In this document: one piece after another, positions 47,871 to 56,578 of the stretch
How positions within the stretch are numbered: position 1 is the first letter of the stretch
Layout: each line of letters begins with the position of its first letter
Source of the DNA: Actinomyces gaoshouyii
GTDB taxonomy: Bacteria > Actinomycetota > Actinomycetes > Actinomycetales > Actinomycetaceae
Direction: 5' to 3'
DNA: 64,000 nt
Assembly (NCBI RefSeq): GCF_002072175.1
Contig: NZ_MVIV01000004.1
Coordinates: 1 to 64,000 of the forward strand
Notes under the pieces: generated by a model
The model's database searches: none
Told to the model about the DNA's origin: nothing
What the model saw: only the letters and a program-made list of their open reading frames with translations
Translations under genes and position numbers: made by a program

Positions 47871-50339
47871 ATGTCCTCTCCCCTGTCCACCGCCTCCAGC
47901 GAGCCGCGGATGGCCCCTGCCCGTCCCGACGCCGCCGTGACGGCGGGATCTGCCCGCTTCACCGTGATCACCGATCGGCTCATCCGCATGGAATACTCCC
48001 CTGATGGGGCTTTTACCGACGCCGCCACCCAGCTCGTCCTGTCCCGGGACCTGGGCCCCACGCCGACCTTCCGAGTGGTGCGTGGCGATGACCGCCTGGA
48101 GATCCTGACCGAGCACCTCCACCTGGCCTACCAGCCCTCGCGGGGCTTCTCCCGCTCCGGGCTGAGCGTCAGCCTGCGCACCGCCGTCCTCAACCTCCAC
48201 GGGGGTACCTGGCATCACGGCGATGCATGGGACCCCCACGAGAGCTACCCGACGAACCTCGGCGGCACCCGCCGCACCCTGGACGAGGCCGACGGCCGGG
48301 TGGATCTGGGGACGGGGCTGCTGTCCACCAACGGCATCTCCGTCATCGACGACTCCGGCTCCCTGCTCCTCCAGAAGGATCAGTGGGTGCGGCCGCGCCC
48401 GGGGGCTGGCCCCGTGGACGGCGCTCCGGGAGGAGAGGACCTCTACCTCTTCGGCTACGGCCAGGACTACCGCGGCGCCCTGCGCGATTTCTTCGCCTTG
48501 ACTGGCCCGACGCCGCTGGTACCCCGGGCGCTCCTGGGCAACTGGTGGAGTCGCTACCATCCCTACTCCGAGGAGGAGTACCTCGCGCTCATGGACCGCT
48601 TCGCCGCGGAGGAGCTGCCCTTTTCCGTGGCGGTGCTCGACATGGACTGGCACTGGGTGGACATCGACCCGGCCATCGGCAATGGCTGGACCGGCTACTC
48701 CTGGAACACCGAGCTCTTCCCCTCCCCCTCGCGCTTCCTCGCCGCGCTCCATGAGCGGGGCATGGAGGTGACCCTCAACCTGCACCCGGCGGCCGGCATC
48801 CGGCGCCATGAGGACGCCTATGCCCCGATGATGCGGGATCTGGGCCGCGATCCCGAATCCGGTGAGGAGATCCCCTTCAACATCACGGACAAGGCCTTCG
48901 TGGCCGCCTATCTGGAGCGCGCCCACCATGTGCTGGAGGAGGAGGGCGTGGATTTCTGGTGGCTCGACTGGCAGCAGGGCGGAGTCACCGATATCCCGGG
49001 GCTCGACCCCCTGTGGATGCTCAACCACATCCACTATCTGGATTCCGGCAGGGAGCGCCCGGGCGGACGGCGCCGCCCCATCACCTTCTCCCGCTTCGCG
49101 GACGCCTCCAGCCATCGCACGCCCATCGGCTTCTCCGGCGACACGGTCGCCAGCTGGGACTCTCTGGCCTTTCAGCCGGAGTTCACGGCGAGGGCGGCGA
49201 ATATCGGCTACTTCTGGTGGTCGAATGACATCGGCGGTCACATGTTCGGCGTCAAGGACTCCGAGATGATGGCGCGCTGGGTGCAGCTGGGCTGCTTCTC
49301 CCCCATCAATCGCCTCCATTCCACTGCGTCGGTCTTCAATTCCAAGGAGCCGTGGCGCTACTCCCGTGATGCGCGCGCCACGATGAACGCCTACCTGCGT
49401 CTGCGCCACCGGCTGGTGCCGAGCCTGTACACGTGGGCCCGGCGCGCCGCGGCCGACGGCCTCGCCCCGATCCGCCCGCTTTACCACGACCACCCGTGGT
49501 GCGCGGGGGCCTACTCCCATCACACGGAGTTCCTGTTCGGCGACCTCCTGGTGGTGCCCATGGTTCACCGCTCCGATGCCGCTACCGGGCTCGCCCAGGA
49601 GAGCGCCTGGCTCCCCCAGGGGGCCTGGTTCGACCTGCCGACCGGCCGCCGCTACACGGTCGGGGTCGAGGACGGCGCTGAGCTCGTGCTCTCGCGGCGC
49701 CTGGAGCAGGTGCCGGTGCTGGCGCGTGCGGGCAGCCTCCTCGTGCTCGCCGGCGACCTGGCCGAGGCCGCGGGCGCCAATCCCCGGTGCCTCGACGTCG
49801 TGGTGGTGCCGGGGGCCGACGGCGTGTTCGTCCTGGAGGAGGATGATGGCTCTCCCGAGCCCGGCCCGGATGGAGTGGTACGCACGCGCTTCGCCCTGAC
49901 CTGGGATGAGAATGCCGGGCGCGCGCGACTGGAGATCGACCAGGGGGGCCCGCGGGGCGTGGTGCCCGAGGCGCGGGAGATCACCGTGCGCCTCCTGTCG
50001 GCTGGCGGTGATGTGCGCGCGTCCCTGGATGGGCGGGTGCTGGAGGTGCGCGGTCGGCGCGCCGATGGCCTCACGCTGGGCGCAGGGCTCGACATCGAGC
50101 TGGGAGAGGTTCTCCCAGCCGACGGCGTGGTGGTGGAGCTGGAGGGGCTGCGGAGCGCGCCGCCGGTTCTGGCCGATGAGGTGTTCTCGATCCTCGAGCC
50201 GGTGGAGATCGACTATGCGGTGAAGGATCGCGCCTGGGACGTTGTCCGGTCGGGGGCGACCGGCGGGGCGCTGCTCGGCGGCCTGCGCGCCGTGGGAGTC
50301 CCCGACGCCGTGCTGGCCGCGGTCGCCGAGGTCGCCTGA
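47871..50339 (+). CDS. Glycoside hydrolase family 31 (alpha-glucosidase type)
   Basis: Exo-acting alpha-glycosidase of 822 residues, no signal peptide. N-terminal beta-sandwich (1-200), then the barrel with VLDMDWHWVDID, the nucleophile Asp366 in FWWLDWQQG and the acid/base candidate Asp424 in GFSGDT; YFWWSNDIGGHMFG and FLFGDLLVVPMV are further GH31 hallmarks. WLDWQQ in place of WxDMNE marks a subgroup. GAAGG lies six bases before ATG 47871. Malto-oligosaccharide or isomaltose degradation is probable but not provable here. It stands alone. Confidence 0.92.
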   Translation: MSSPLSTASSEPRMAPARPDAAVTAGSARFTVITDRLIRMEYSPDGAFTDAATQLVLSRDLGPTPTFRVVRGDDRLEILTEHLHLAYQPSRGFSRSGLSVSLRTAVLNLHGGTWHHGDAWDPHESYPTNLGGTRRTLDEADGRVDLGTGLLSTNGISVIDDSGSLLLQKDQWVRPRPGAGPVDGAPGGEDLYLFGYGQDYRGALRDFFALTGPTPLVPRALLGNWWSRYHPYSEEEYLALMDRFAAEELPFSVAVLDMDWHWVDIDPAIGNGWTGYSWNTELFPSPSRFLAALHERGMEVTLNLHPAAGIRRHEDAYAPMMRDLGRDPESGEEIPFNITDKAFVAAYLERAHHVLEEEGVDFWWLDWQQGGVTDIPGLDPLWMLNHIHYLDSGRERPGGRRRPITFSRFADASSHRTPIGFSGDTVASWDSLAFQPEFTARAANIGYFWWSNDIGGHMFGVKDSEMMARWVQLGCFSPINRLHSTASVFNSKEPWRYSRDARATMNAYLRLRHRLVPSLYTWARRAAADGLAPIRPLYHDHPWCAGAYSHHTEFLFGDLLVVPMVHRSDAATGLAQESAWLPQGAWFDLPTGRRYTVGVEDGAELVLSRRLEQVPVLARAGSLLVLAGDLAEAAGANPRCLDVVVVPGADGVFVLEEDDGSPEPGPDGVVRTRFALTWDENAGRARLEIDQGGPRGVVPEAREITVRLLSAGGDVRASLDGRVLEVRGRRADGLTLGAGLDIELGEVLPADGVVVELEGLRSAPPVLADEVFSILEPVEIDYAVKDRAWDVVRSGATGGALLGGLRAVGVPDAVLAAVAEVA

Positions 50340-50353
50340 GGCCCGCTGGGCGT

Positions 50354-50388
50354 GGCGGCCCGGCGATGCTTCGTTGGGCCGGGCGGCC
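50354..50388 (+). terminator. Hairpin after the GH31 gene
   Basis: GGCGGCCCGGC (50354-50364) pairs with GCCGGGCGGCC (50378-50388) apart from one mismatch, 14 bases after the stop codon. Confidence 0.5.
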
Positions 50389-50433
50389 GCTTGATCGTTG
50401 AAACCGTCTCCCGAACCGTCCAGGGCCGCCCGT

Positions 50434-50475
50434 AAGCGCTGATGGCGCCTGTGGCGGAGTACGCCATCAGCGCTT
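50434..50475. repeat. Perfect 14-bp inverted repeat
   Basis: AAGCGCTGATGGCG (50434-50447) and CGCCATCAGCGCTT (50462-50475) with a 14-base loop. It marks the left edge of a 50340-50790 stretch in which I find no convincing gene; two short open frames there lack start signals or homology. Terminator or element end. Confidence 0.6.
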
Positions 50476-50790
50476 GCGAGGTGCTTCGGAGGGCCTGCGG
50501 TGCTCATGAGGACTCCCGCAACAGCGATTCGGTCCATAAAACCGCGAGAATCCGCGCTACGAACTCGCTGTGCGGGTGAGGGGTATTCGTCTGTCAGCCG
50601 CTCTCTCTCCCCACCACTCAAAATATTGGGAGGAGGCGTAGCGGCATGTCATGGCAGTGGTGGTGCGAGCCAGGAGGATGTAGAGGCTGGTGAAGGGACA
50701 GGTTCGTGGCAGGATTCCGTGAGCACTGAGCGGGTGGGCTTCCATAAATGACGCTCTTCTGCGGCCCATACCCTGCGAAGACAGGTCTCT

Positions 50791-51696
50791 TCACTTGTTG
50801 ACGGCAACACCTGACGCACTGTCGGTCTTCCTCAGTGTTTGGAGTACCTCCAAGAGTATTTCGGTAGATACCTTCAGTTCATCTTGCTCATAGGGAGCAT
50901 TGCAGCTATTCTCAGGATGATGGATAGAATTTCGTATGTAGTACGGAAGCGTTACACACTGTGGTTTGCAGGCTTGAATATCATCGCGCCGCCATTCTTT
51001 AATGGGTGGAAGATGGTGAGCATCCTTCAAGAAGGAATCAAATTTTTTTGCACTCCTACAACCAGCGAGCCTATACGCTTCTCCCCACAATTCGTCATGG
51101 AACTCAGGAGATGGAATTCCGAAAGCGAAATAGGTGATTTCTCCCCAGGAAGGATATCCCCCACTCAATACTCCGAGATCGTTGGAGTCATGAATTTTTG
51201 GGGCACCGTCACCGCGAGAAAATACAAGAAGGCGATGACCTTCGGGCCTGTATGAGCGCAGCATATATGGCGAGTGCGTGATGAGAAACAATTGTTCATT
51301 CTCCGCAATTCTTACCAAAGCCTCACTCAACTGGAGTTGCGCGCGAGGATGAAGCCAGGTTTCAGGCTCATCCAGAAGAAGTGTCAACGGCGCATGCTCT
51401 TTTGCCTCATGTTGCAGTTGTGAGTAGACTTGGATCAGCGCCAAGGTCACTGCGCGTTGCATGCCTGTACCCTTGTCGGACAGAGGGGTTTCGTAGCTTC
51501 CGTCCTTAACGAGCAGTCGCCCGCCTTTGATGAATGTAGTCGCTTCAGGGAGAGTAAAATCTAGCCGGATCTCAGCTTGGCCGTACTGCTCTTTCACACG
51601 AGCCTCGACCTGGCTCGTCATATTCTTGGTCAGTGATGCAAAGGAGTCGTCGTCCGTCGAAAATGCTGCCTCATGGGCTTCCTGAAGTGCTTTCCA
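50791..51696 (-). pseudogene. Truncated AAA/ABC-type ATPase (OLD/RecF-like), 3' part
   Basis: C-terminal portion of an ATPase of the AAA_15/AAA_21 type. A signature-like KGTGMQRAVTLALI, Walker B LLLDEPETWLHPRAQLQL and the switch His in LFLITHSPYML are present, then a 120-residue tail. Walker A and the N-terminal half are missing: in frame, a TAG at 51697-51699 precedes WKALQEAHEAA, and no start lies upstream. The first ATG (51621) gives 276 residues. Base composition is much less GC-rich than the flanks, which suggests foreign origin. Such ATPases occur in phage-defence loci; that role is only suggested. Confidence 0.7.
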
Positions 51697-51699
51697 CTA

Positions 51700-52044
51700 T
51701 ATCTTGCTCAACTCCGTATTATCTACGCCGCCTGCAACTTACTCTCAATGATCGCTACGCAACCGCTGAGCTGCTTCTGTGGGATGGGTGCCAGTTGCCG
51801 GCGAGCATCGTCGAGGTTGCCGGCATCGACGATCCGGGCTTGCTCGACCAGCCGCAGCTGTTCCTGGCTGTAGTGTAGGCGGCCATGGCGGCAATCTGTC
51901 CAGGTGTGAGGTCGCCATCGCCCCATTCGAAGTACCCTGCATGGCACGGCATAGCGTGAGTCTAGGATGGCCAGTGAGAAGTCAGGTGATGTCCAGCAGG
52001 CACCGTAGATCACGGTTCGGCCACGAGCCTCAGGCCTACGTCCT
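51700..52044 (-). other. Degenerate coding-like segment
   Basis: On the minus strand one frame reads YFEWGDGDLTPGQIAAMAAY and, after a phase change near 51890, another reads EQLRLVEQARIVDAGNLDD to a stop at 51723. The two look like parts of one former protein disrupted by a frameshift. I do not recognise it. No complete gene is present here. Confidence 0.35.
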
Positions 52045-52170
52045 CGCCGCTCATCAGCCTCAATGCCGATCGCCTCGGCGATGCGCTCAATGTCAGGTTG
52101 CGCTCTCCTCACGCCACCCATGTAGGTGCGGTGTACAGCCGAGGACTTCAGCGAAGGCCTGTCTCTTGGC
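52045..52170 (-). pseudogene. Fragment of an XRE-family helix-turn-helix regulator
   Basis: Minus strand: RQAFAEVLG in one frame and, after a shift, VHRTYMGGVRRAQPDIERIA then EAIGIEADE in the next. These are the second half of an XRE helix-turn-helix (commonly ..AEVLGVHRTYMGGVERG..). The frameshift and a lost segment make it non-functional. It abuts the recombinase remnant of the opposite strand. Confidence 0.5.
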
Positions 52171-52940
52171 TGCCCCAACGAGCCCCTAACAAGCGCAAGG
52201 CGATGAGCCTCGGGGCGATCATCGTCAAGGAGTTCGTCGAAGGCGGCGTGTCCACCACCGCCCGACGACCCGCCCTCCAGGACATGCTGCGCTACCTCGA
52301 CGAAGAGGCGGCCGCCGGGCGGGGCATCGACTACATCATCGTGCACACGCTCGACCGCCTGGTGCGCAACCGCTACGACGACACCGCCCTGGGCCGCCAC
52401 TCCAAGAAACAACCCGACTGCACCTTCCACGCCACCCTGGTCACCGACATCGAGCAAGCAGTCAGCCGACTCTACGACCGCATCCACCTCGACCCCACCA
52501 GACGCCAACAACTCCAGAGCGCCCTGCAACACCAACTGACCAGCCTGACCCAACAAACCACCGAGCAGCTCCAGGACTACACCACCCACCGCCAGCAACT
52601 GGAACGCCAACGCCACAAGCTGCTCCAAGCCCACTACGCCGACGCCATCGACCTGGACACCCTCAAAACCGAGCAGACCCGCATCACCCGCGAGCTGACC
52701 ACCATCCAACGCAGACAGGCCGCCCTGAGCCAAGACCTGACCGACACCCAGCACCTCATCCGCCAAGCCCGCGACCTGGCCCAGCACGCCGCCACCGCCT
52801 ACCACGGCACACCCGACCACCTACGCCGTCTGCTCAACCAAACCCTGTTCGACAAGATCTACATCACCACAAACCAAGACGCCAGTCACCTGACCACCAC
52901 CGCCACCCACCAACCACCCTTCGACAGCATCCTGACCTAG
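52161..52940 (+). pseudogene. Serine recombinase remnant with internal deletion
   Basis: The frame begins within the catalytic domain (QRAPNKRKAMSLGAIIVKEF, then GVSTTARRPALQDMLRYL and YIIVHTLDRLVRNRYDD) and jumps near 52383 to GRHSKKQPDCTFHATLVTDI, the tail of the zinc ribbon, followed by the long coiled coil (about residues 125-235) of large serine integrases. The catalytic Ser segment at the N-terminus and most of the recombinase domain are missing, so it cannot work. The in-frame fusion leaves an open frame of up to 281 codons from 52098. Confidence 0.75.
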
Positions 52941-52987
52941 ACAGAAACAGACACAGACACAAACGCAGACACCCTGGACACGCAGGA

Positions 52988-53046
52988 GGGAGCTGAAGAG
53001 CGGAAGGGAGCTGAAGAGCAAATTGAAGAGCAAGCGGGAGCTGAAG
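52988..53046 (+). repeat. Short imperfect tandem repeat
   Basis: GGGAGCTGAAG occurs at 52988, 53006 and 53036 (the first two as GGGAGCTGAAGAGC), with a partial TTGAAGAGC unit between. It is preceded by a CAGACA-rich run at 52941-52970. The remainder of 52941-53186 holds no gene I can support. Confidence 0.55.
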
Positions 53047-53186
53047 TGGTGGGCATTCTGGGACTAGAGGCAGGGGTGCACGAGAACGGCTCAGGCCTGG
53101 GAGTCGACCTCATGAACCTCCATCCGACCCGCCAGACCAAGCCCGCAACCACCCAGAAGACCCCTCAAGCAGCTCGAGACAAGCAA

Positions 53187-53221
53187 AAACCCGCGCCATG
53201 GGTCAACCATGACGCGGGTTT
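53187..53221 (-). terminator. Intrinsic terminator of tRNA-Pro
   Basis: AAACCCGCG (53187-53195) with CGCGGGTTT (53213-53221) and inner CATGG/CCATG form a stable stem. On the minus strand it is followed by TTTTTGC, a U tract, directly downstream of the tRNA. Confidence 0.85.
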
Positions 53222-53235
53222 GAGTGTGAGGTTAA

Positions 53236-53312
<77 letters not shown>

Positions 53313-53501
53313 TTGCCCCACGTCCTTGCGACTGGATCCATCTCCGCCGCTCGGGTCCGCTCGGAACGTGTAGAACCTTAGCCCACCGTGGCCCCGCAGG
53401 CGAAACCGGCGCGTGGTGACGCCGGTCACGACAGGGATGATGGTGGAGTCAGCCGAAGCCGCCGCGTCACGATCTAGCCGCAACCGGCCCGCGCGAGTGC
53501 C

Positions 53502-54704
53502 TCAGGCGCTCTCGTACCAGGCGCGGGCGCCGCCCTCGAGATTGGTCAGCGCTCCCGCGTATCCGGCGGCCTGGAGGGCCTCGATGGCCTTCTTGGAGCG
53601 GGCGCCGCCCTGGCAGGTCACGACCGTCTCCTTACCGGCGTCCAGCTCCCCGGCGCGCTCGACCACCTCCCCCAGTGGGATGTGGACCGCCCCCTCCAGG
53701 GGCATGGCGGCGATCTCGTCGGCCTCGCGCACGTCCAGGAGGGTGTAGGGCCCACCGGGCTTCTCCCCCGCCGCGATACGGGTGCGCAGCTCGGATGCGG
53801 TGATGGTGCTCATGGTCCCCTCGTCCCCTCCTCCTGGTTCAGGCGCGGCGCAGGTGTCCTCCACCGCTTCAAGGCTCGTGATGGTGGGGCTCGGCCCGCA
53901 CAGGGGGCAGTCGGGGCGCTTGGCCACGGGCACCTCGCGCACGCCGGCGCCCCAGGCGTCCACGAGCAGGAGGCGGCCGATGAGGGGCTCGCCTCCCCCA
54001 ATGATGAGTTTGAGCACCTCAGCGGCCTGCATGGTCCCGATGATGCCCGGCAGGACGCCGAGCACACCGGCCTGGGCACAGGACGGCACGGAGCCCGGTG
54101 GCGGTGGCTCGGGGTGGAGGCAGCGGTGGCAGGGGCCCCGGGCGGCGTCGAAGACCCCTACCTGGCCCGCCGAGTGCAGGACCGCGCCGTGGACGAGCGG
54201 GATGCCGAGCAGGGCGCAGGCGTCGCCCACGAGGTAGCGGGTGGGGAAGTTGTCGGTGCCGTCCACCACCACGTCCCAGCCCTCCAGGAGGCCCCGGGCA
54301 TTGGCGGCGTCGAGCCGCTCCTCGTGGAGGATGACCTCGACATCGGGGTTGAGCGCGGTAATGGCCGACGCCGCCGAGCGGGCTTTCGAGGTGCCGACGC
54401 CGTCGGTGGTGTGGATGATCTGGCGCTGGAGGTTGGAGGCGTCGACGACGTCGAACTCGACGATCCCGAGTGTCCCCACTCCAGCGGCAGCGAGGTAGAG
54501 CGCGGCGGGCGCGCCGAGGCCGCCCGCCCCGATGAGCAGGACGCGGGCGGCCCGGATGCGCTGCTGGCCGGCGACTCCGACTTCGGGGACGAGCATATTG
54601 CGCGAGTATCGGGCGCGCTCGGCGTCGGACAGGGCTCGCAGGCGCTCGTCACTGATGACGGGCGCCCACGGGGCTCGATCCTGAGGGGGCGTGGCGGCGT
54701 TCAG
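53502..54704 (-). CDS. moeZ: MoeB/ThiF-type adenylyltransferase with rhodanese domain (MoeZ-like)
   Basis: Activates a small sulfur-carrier protein by adenylation and then supplies sulfur. The E1-like domain ([40 protein letters not shown]) has zinc Cys pairs in CHRCLHP and CPLCGP; the C-terminal rhodanese has the active Cys in [10 protein letters not shown]. The first ATG (54596) would delete the conserved ERARYSRN segment that precedes MLVPEVG in homologues, so translation must begin upstream, where this frame has no ATG or GTG. CTG 54704, overlapping the pgi stop with GGGAG eight bases before it, is my best guess. Confidence 0.86.
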   Translation of the reverse strand: MNAATPPQDRAPWAPVISDERLRALSDAERARYSRNMLVPEVGVAGQQRIRAARVLLIGAGGLGAPAALYLAAAGVGTLGIVEFDVVDASNLQRQIIHTTDGVGTSKARSAASAITALNPDVEVILHEERLDAANARGLLEGWDVVVDGTDNFPTRYLVGDACALLGIPLVHGAVLHSAGQVGVFDAARGPCHRCLHPEPPPPGSVPSCAQAGVLGVLPGIIGTMQAAEVLKLIIGGGEPLIGRLLLVDAWGAGVREVPVAKRPDCPLCGPSPTITSLEAVEDTCAAPEPGGGDEGTMSTITASELRTRIAAGEKPGGPYTLLDVREADEIAAMPLEGAVHIPLGEVVERAGELDAGKETVVTCQGGARSKKAIEALQAAGYAGALTNLEGGARAWYESA

Positions 54705-56356
54705 TGGCGCAGCTCCCGGTAACGGCGGATGAGTGCCTGGGTGGAGGGGTCCTGCGCGGCCAGCGCCTCGGCGTCTCCCTGGACTGCCGGCGCGATCTCC
54801 AGGGCGAGCTTCTTACCGAGCTCGACGCCCCACTGGTCGAAGGAGTCAATGCCCCACACGATGCCCTGAGTGAAGGTGATGTGCTCGTAGAGGGCGATGA
54901 GCTGGCCCACGACGCTCGGAGTGAGCGCGGGGGCAAGGATCGACGTCGTCGGCTTGTTCCCGGCGAAGACCCGGGCGGGGACGATCGGCTCCGGCGTGCC
55001 CTCGGCGCGCACCTCCTCGGCGGTCTTGCCGAAGGCGAGCGCGGCGGTCTGGGCGAGGTAGTTGGACAGGAAGAGCTCGTGGACGTCGACACCGCCGTCG
55101 GTGACCGGGTGGGCGGGATTGGCCACGGCGATGAAGTCGGCGGGGACGAGCTGGGTGCCCTGGTGGATGAGCTGGTAGAAGGCGTGCTGCCCATTGGTCC
55201 CGGCCTCACCCCAGAAGACCTCGCCGGTCTCGGTGGTGACCGAGGATCCGTCCCAGCGCACGGACTTGCCGTTGGACTCCATGGTGAGCTGCTGGAGGTA
55301 GGCGGGAAAGCGGTGCAGGTACTGCGAGTAGGGCAGCACCGCGTGGGAGGCGGCGTGGAAGAAGTTGACGTACCAGACGTTGAGCAGGCCCATGAGCATG
55401 GGGGCGTTCTCGGCCGGGTCCTTGGTGGCGAAGTGCTCGTCGACGGCGTGGAAGCCGGCCAGGAAATCCGCGAAGTTCTCCGGGCCGATGGCGACGGCGA
55501 GCACGGTGCCGACGGCGGAGTCCACGGAGTAGCGCCCGCCGACCCAGTTCCAGAAGCCGAAGGCGTTATCGGGGTCGATGCCGAACTCGGCGACCTTGTC
55601 CAGGGCGGTGGAGACGGCCACGAAGTGCTTGGCGATGGCGCCTTCGGCGGCGATGCCGCGCTCGGCCAGGGCGGAGAGGAACCAGTCGCGGGCCATGCGC
55701 GCGTTGGTGAGGGTCTCCAGGGTGGTGAAGGTCTTGGAAGCGATGATGAACAGGGTGGTCTCGGGGTTGAGGCCCTTGACCTTCTCCGCGCAGTCGTTAG
55801 GGTCGATATTGGAGATGAAGCGGCACTCCAGACCGTCCTGGACGTAGGGCTTGAGGGCCTCATAGACCATGACGGGGCCGAGGTCGGACCCGCCGATGCC
55901 GATGTTGACGACCGTCTCGATTCGCTTGCCGGTCACACCGACCCACTGGCCGGAGCGCACGCGGCGCGCGAAGTCGTAGACGCGGTCGAGGACCCTGTGG
56001 ACGTCGCCGACGACGTCCTGGCCGTCGACCATGAGCGCGTCGTCGGCCGGGCGGCGCAGCGCGGTATGGAGGACGGCGCGGTCCTCGGTGACGTTGATGC
56101 GCTCGCCGGCATACATGGCGTCACGGCGCCCGGGCACGTCAACCTGCTCGGCCAGAGCGACGAGGGCGTCACGGACATCGTCGGTCAGCAGGTTCTTGGA
56201 CAGGTCGATGGTCAGGTCCCCGACCTGGTAGGTGAAGCGCTCGGCGCGCTCGGGGTCCTGGGCGAACCAGGCGCGCAGGTCAGGGCGCATCCCGATGTGC
56301 AGCTCGGTGAGGCGGGACCAGGCGGGCGTTGCGGTGGCATCAATAGGCGTCTGCAT
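54701..56356 (-). CDS. pgi: Glucose-6-phosphate isomerase
   Basis: Interconverts glucose 6-phosphate and fructose 6-phosphate. About 551 residues, the long form. [17 protein letters not shown] binds phosphate, [12 protein letters not shown] and the Glu in [16 protein letters not shown]-adjacent [11 protein letters not shown] are conserved, and the C-terminal [13 protein letters not shown] carries the catalytic Lys region. ATG 56356 lies seven bases after a TAGGCT box; GTG 56362 is too close to that box. The stop overlaps the proposed start of moeZ. Confidence 0.95.
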   Translation of the reverse strand: MQTPIDATATPAWSRLTELHIGMRPDLRAWFAQDPERAERFTYQVGDLTIDLSKNLLTDDVRDALVALAEQVDVPGRRDAMYAGERINVTEDRAVLHTALRRPADDALMVDGQDVVGDVHRVLDRVYDFARRVRSGQWVGVTGKRIETVVNIGIGGSDLGPVMVYEALKPYVQDGLECRFISNIDPNDCAEKVKGLNPETTLFIIASKTFTTLETLTNARMARDWFLSALAERGIAAEGAIAKHFVAVSTALDKVAEFGIDPDNAFGFWNWVGGRYSVDSAVGTVLAVAIGPENFADFLAGFHAVDEHFATKDPAENAPMLMGLLNVWYVNFFHAASHAVLPYSQYLHRFPAYLQQLTMESNGKSVRWDGSSVTTETGEVFWGEAGTNGQHAFYQLIHQGTQLVPADFIAVANPAHPVTDGGVDVHELFLSNYLAQTAALAFGKTAEEVRAEGTPEPIVPARVFAGNKPTTSILAPALTPSVVGQLIALYEHITFTQGIVWGIDSFDQWGVELGKKLALEIAPAVQGDAEALAAQDPSTQALIRRYRELRH

Positions 56357-56363
56357 GCGCACA

Positions 56364-56369
56364 AGCCTA
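56364..56369 (-). promoter_or_regulatory. Leaderless -10 box of pgi
   Basis: TAGGCT on the minus strand ends seven bases before ATG 56356. No Shine-Dalgarno sequence is present. The remaining gap to 56578 contains no gene I can see. Confidence 0.55.
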
Positions 56370-56578
56370 GCGGTTAGGCACGATGGCGTCGCGGCGCGGG
56401 TGGGTCGGATTCAGCCGGGCCCGTAGTGCGGGCGGACTAGACGGTCCCGCTATTGACGGCACAGCCCAACCCTGTTCCTGGTCATCGTCGGCTGGACTCT
56501 ACTGGCTACTGGCTATCGGACTGGTCTGGTTTGTAGGGCGGCTGCCTCGTCATCGGCCCGGCCGGAGCGCCCCGATGC

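Noticed and set aside
47763-50621. 952-codon open frame on the minus strand
   Set aside because: Antisense shadow of the GH31 gene caused by high GC content; no motifs.
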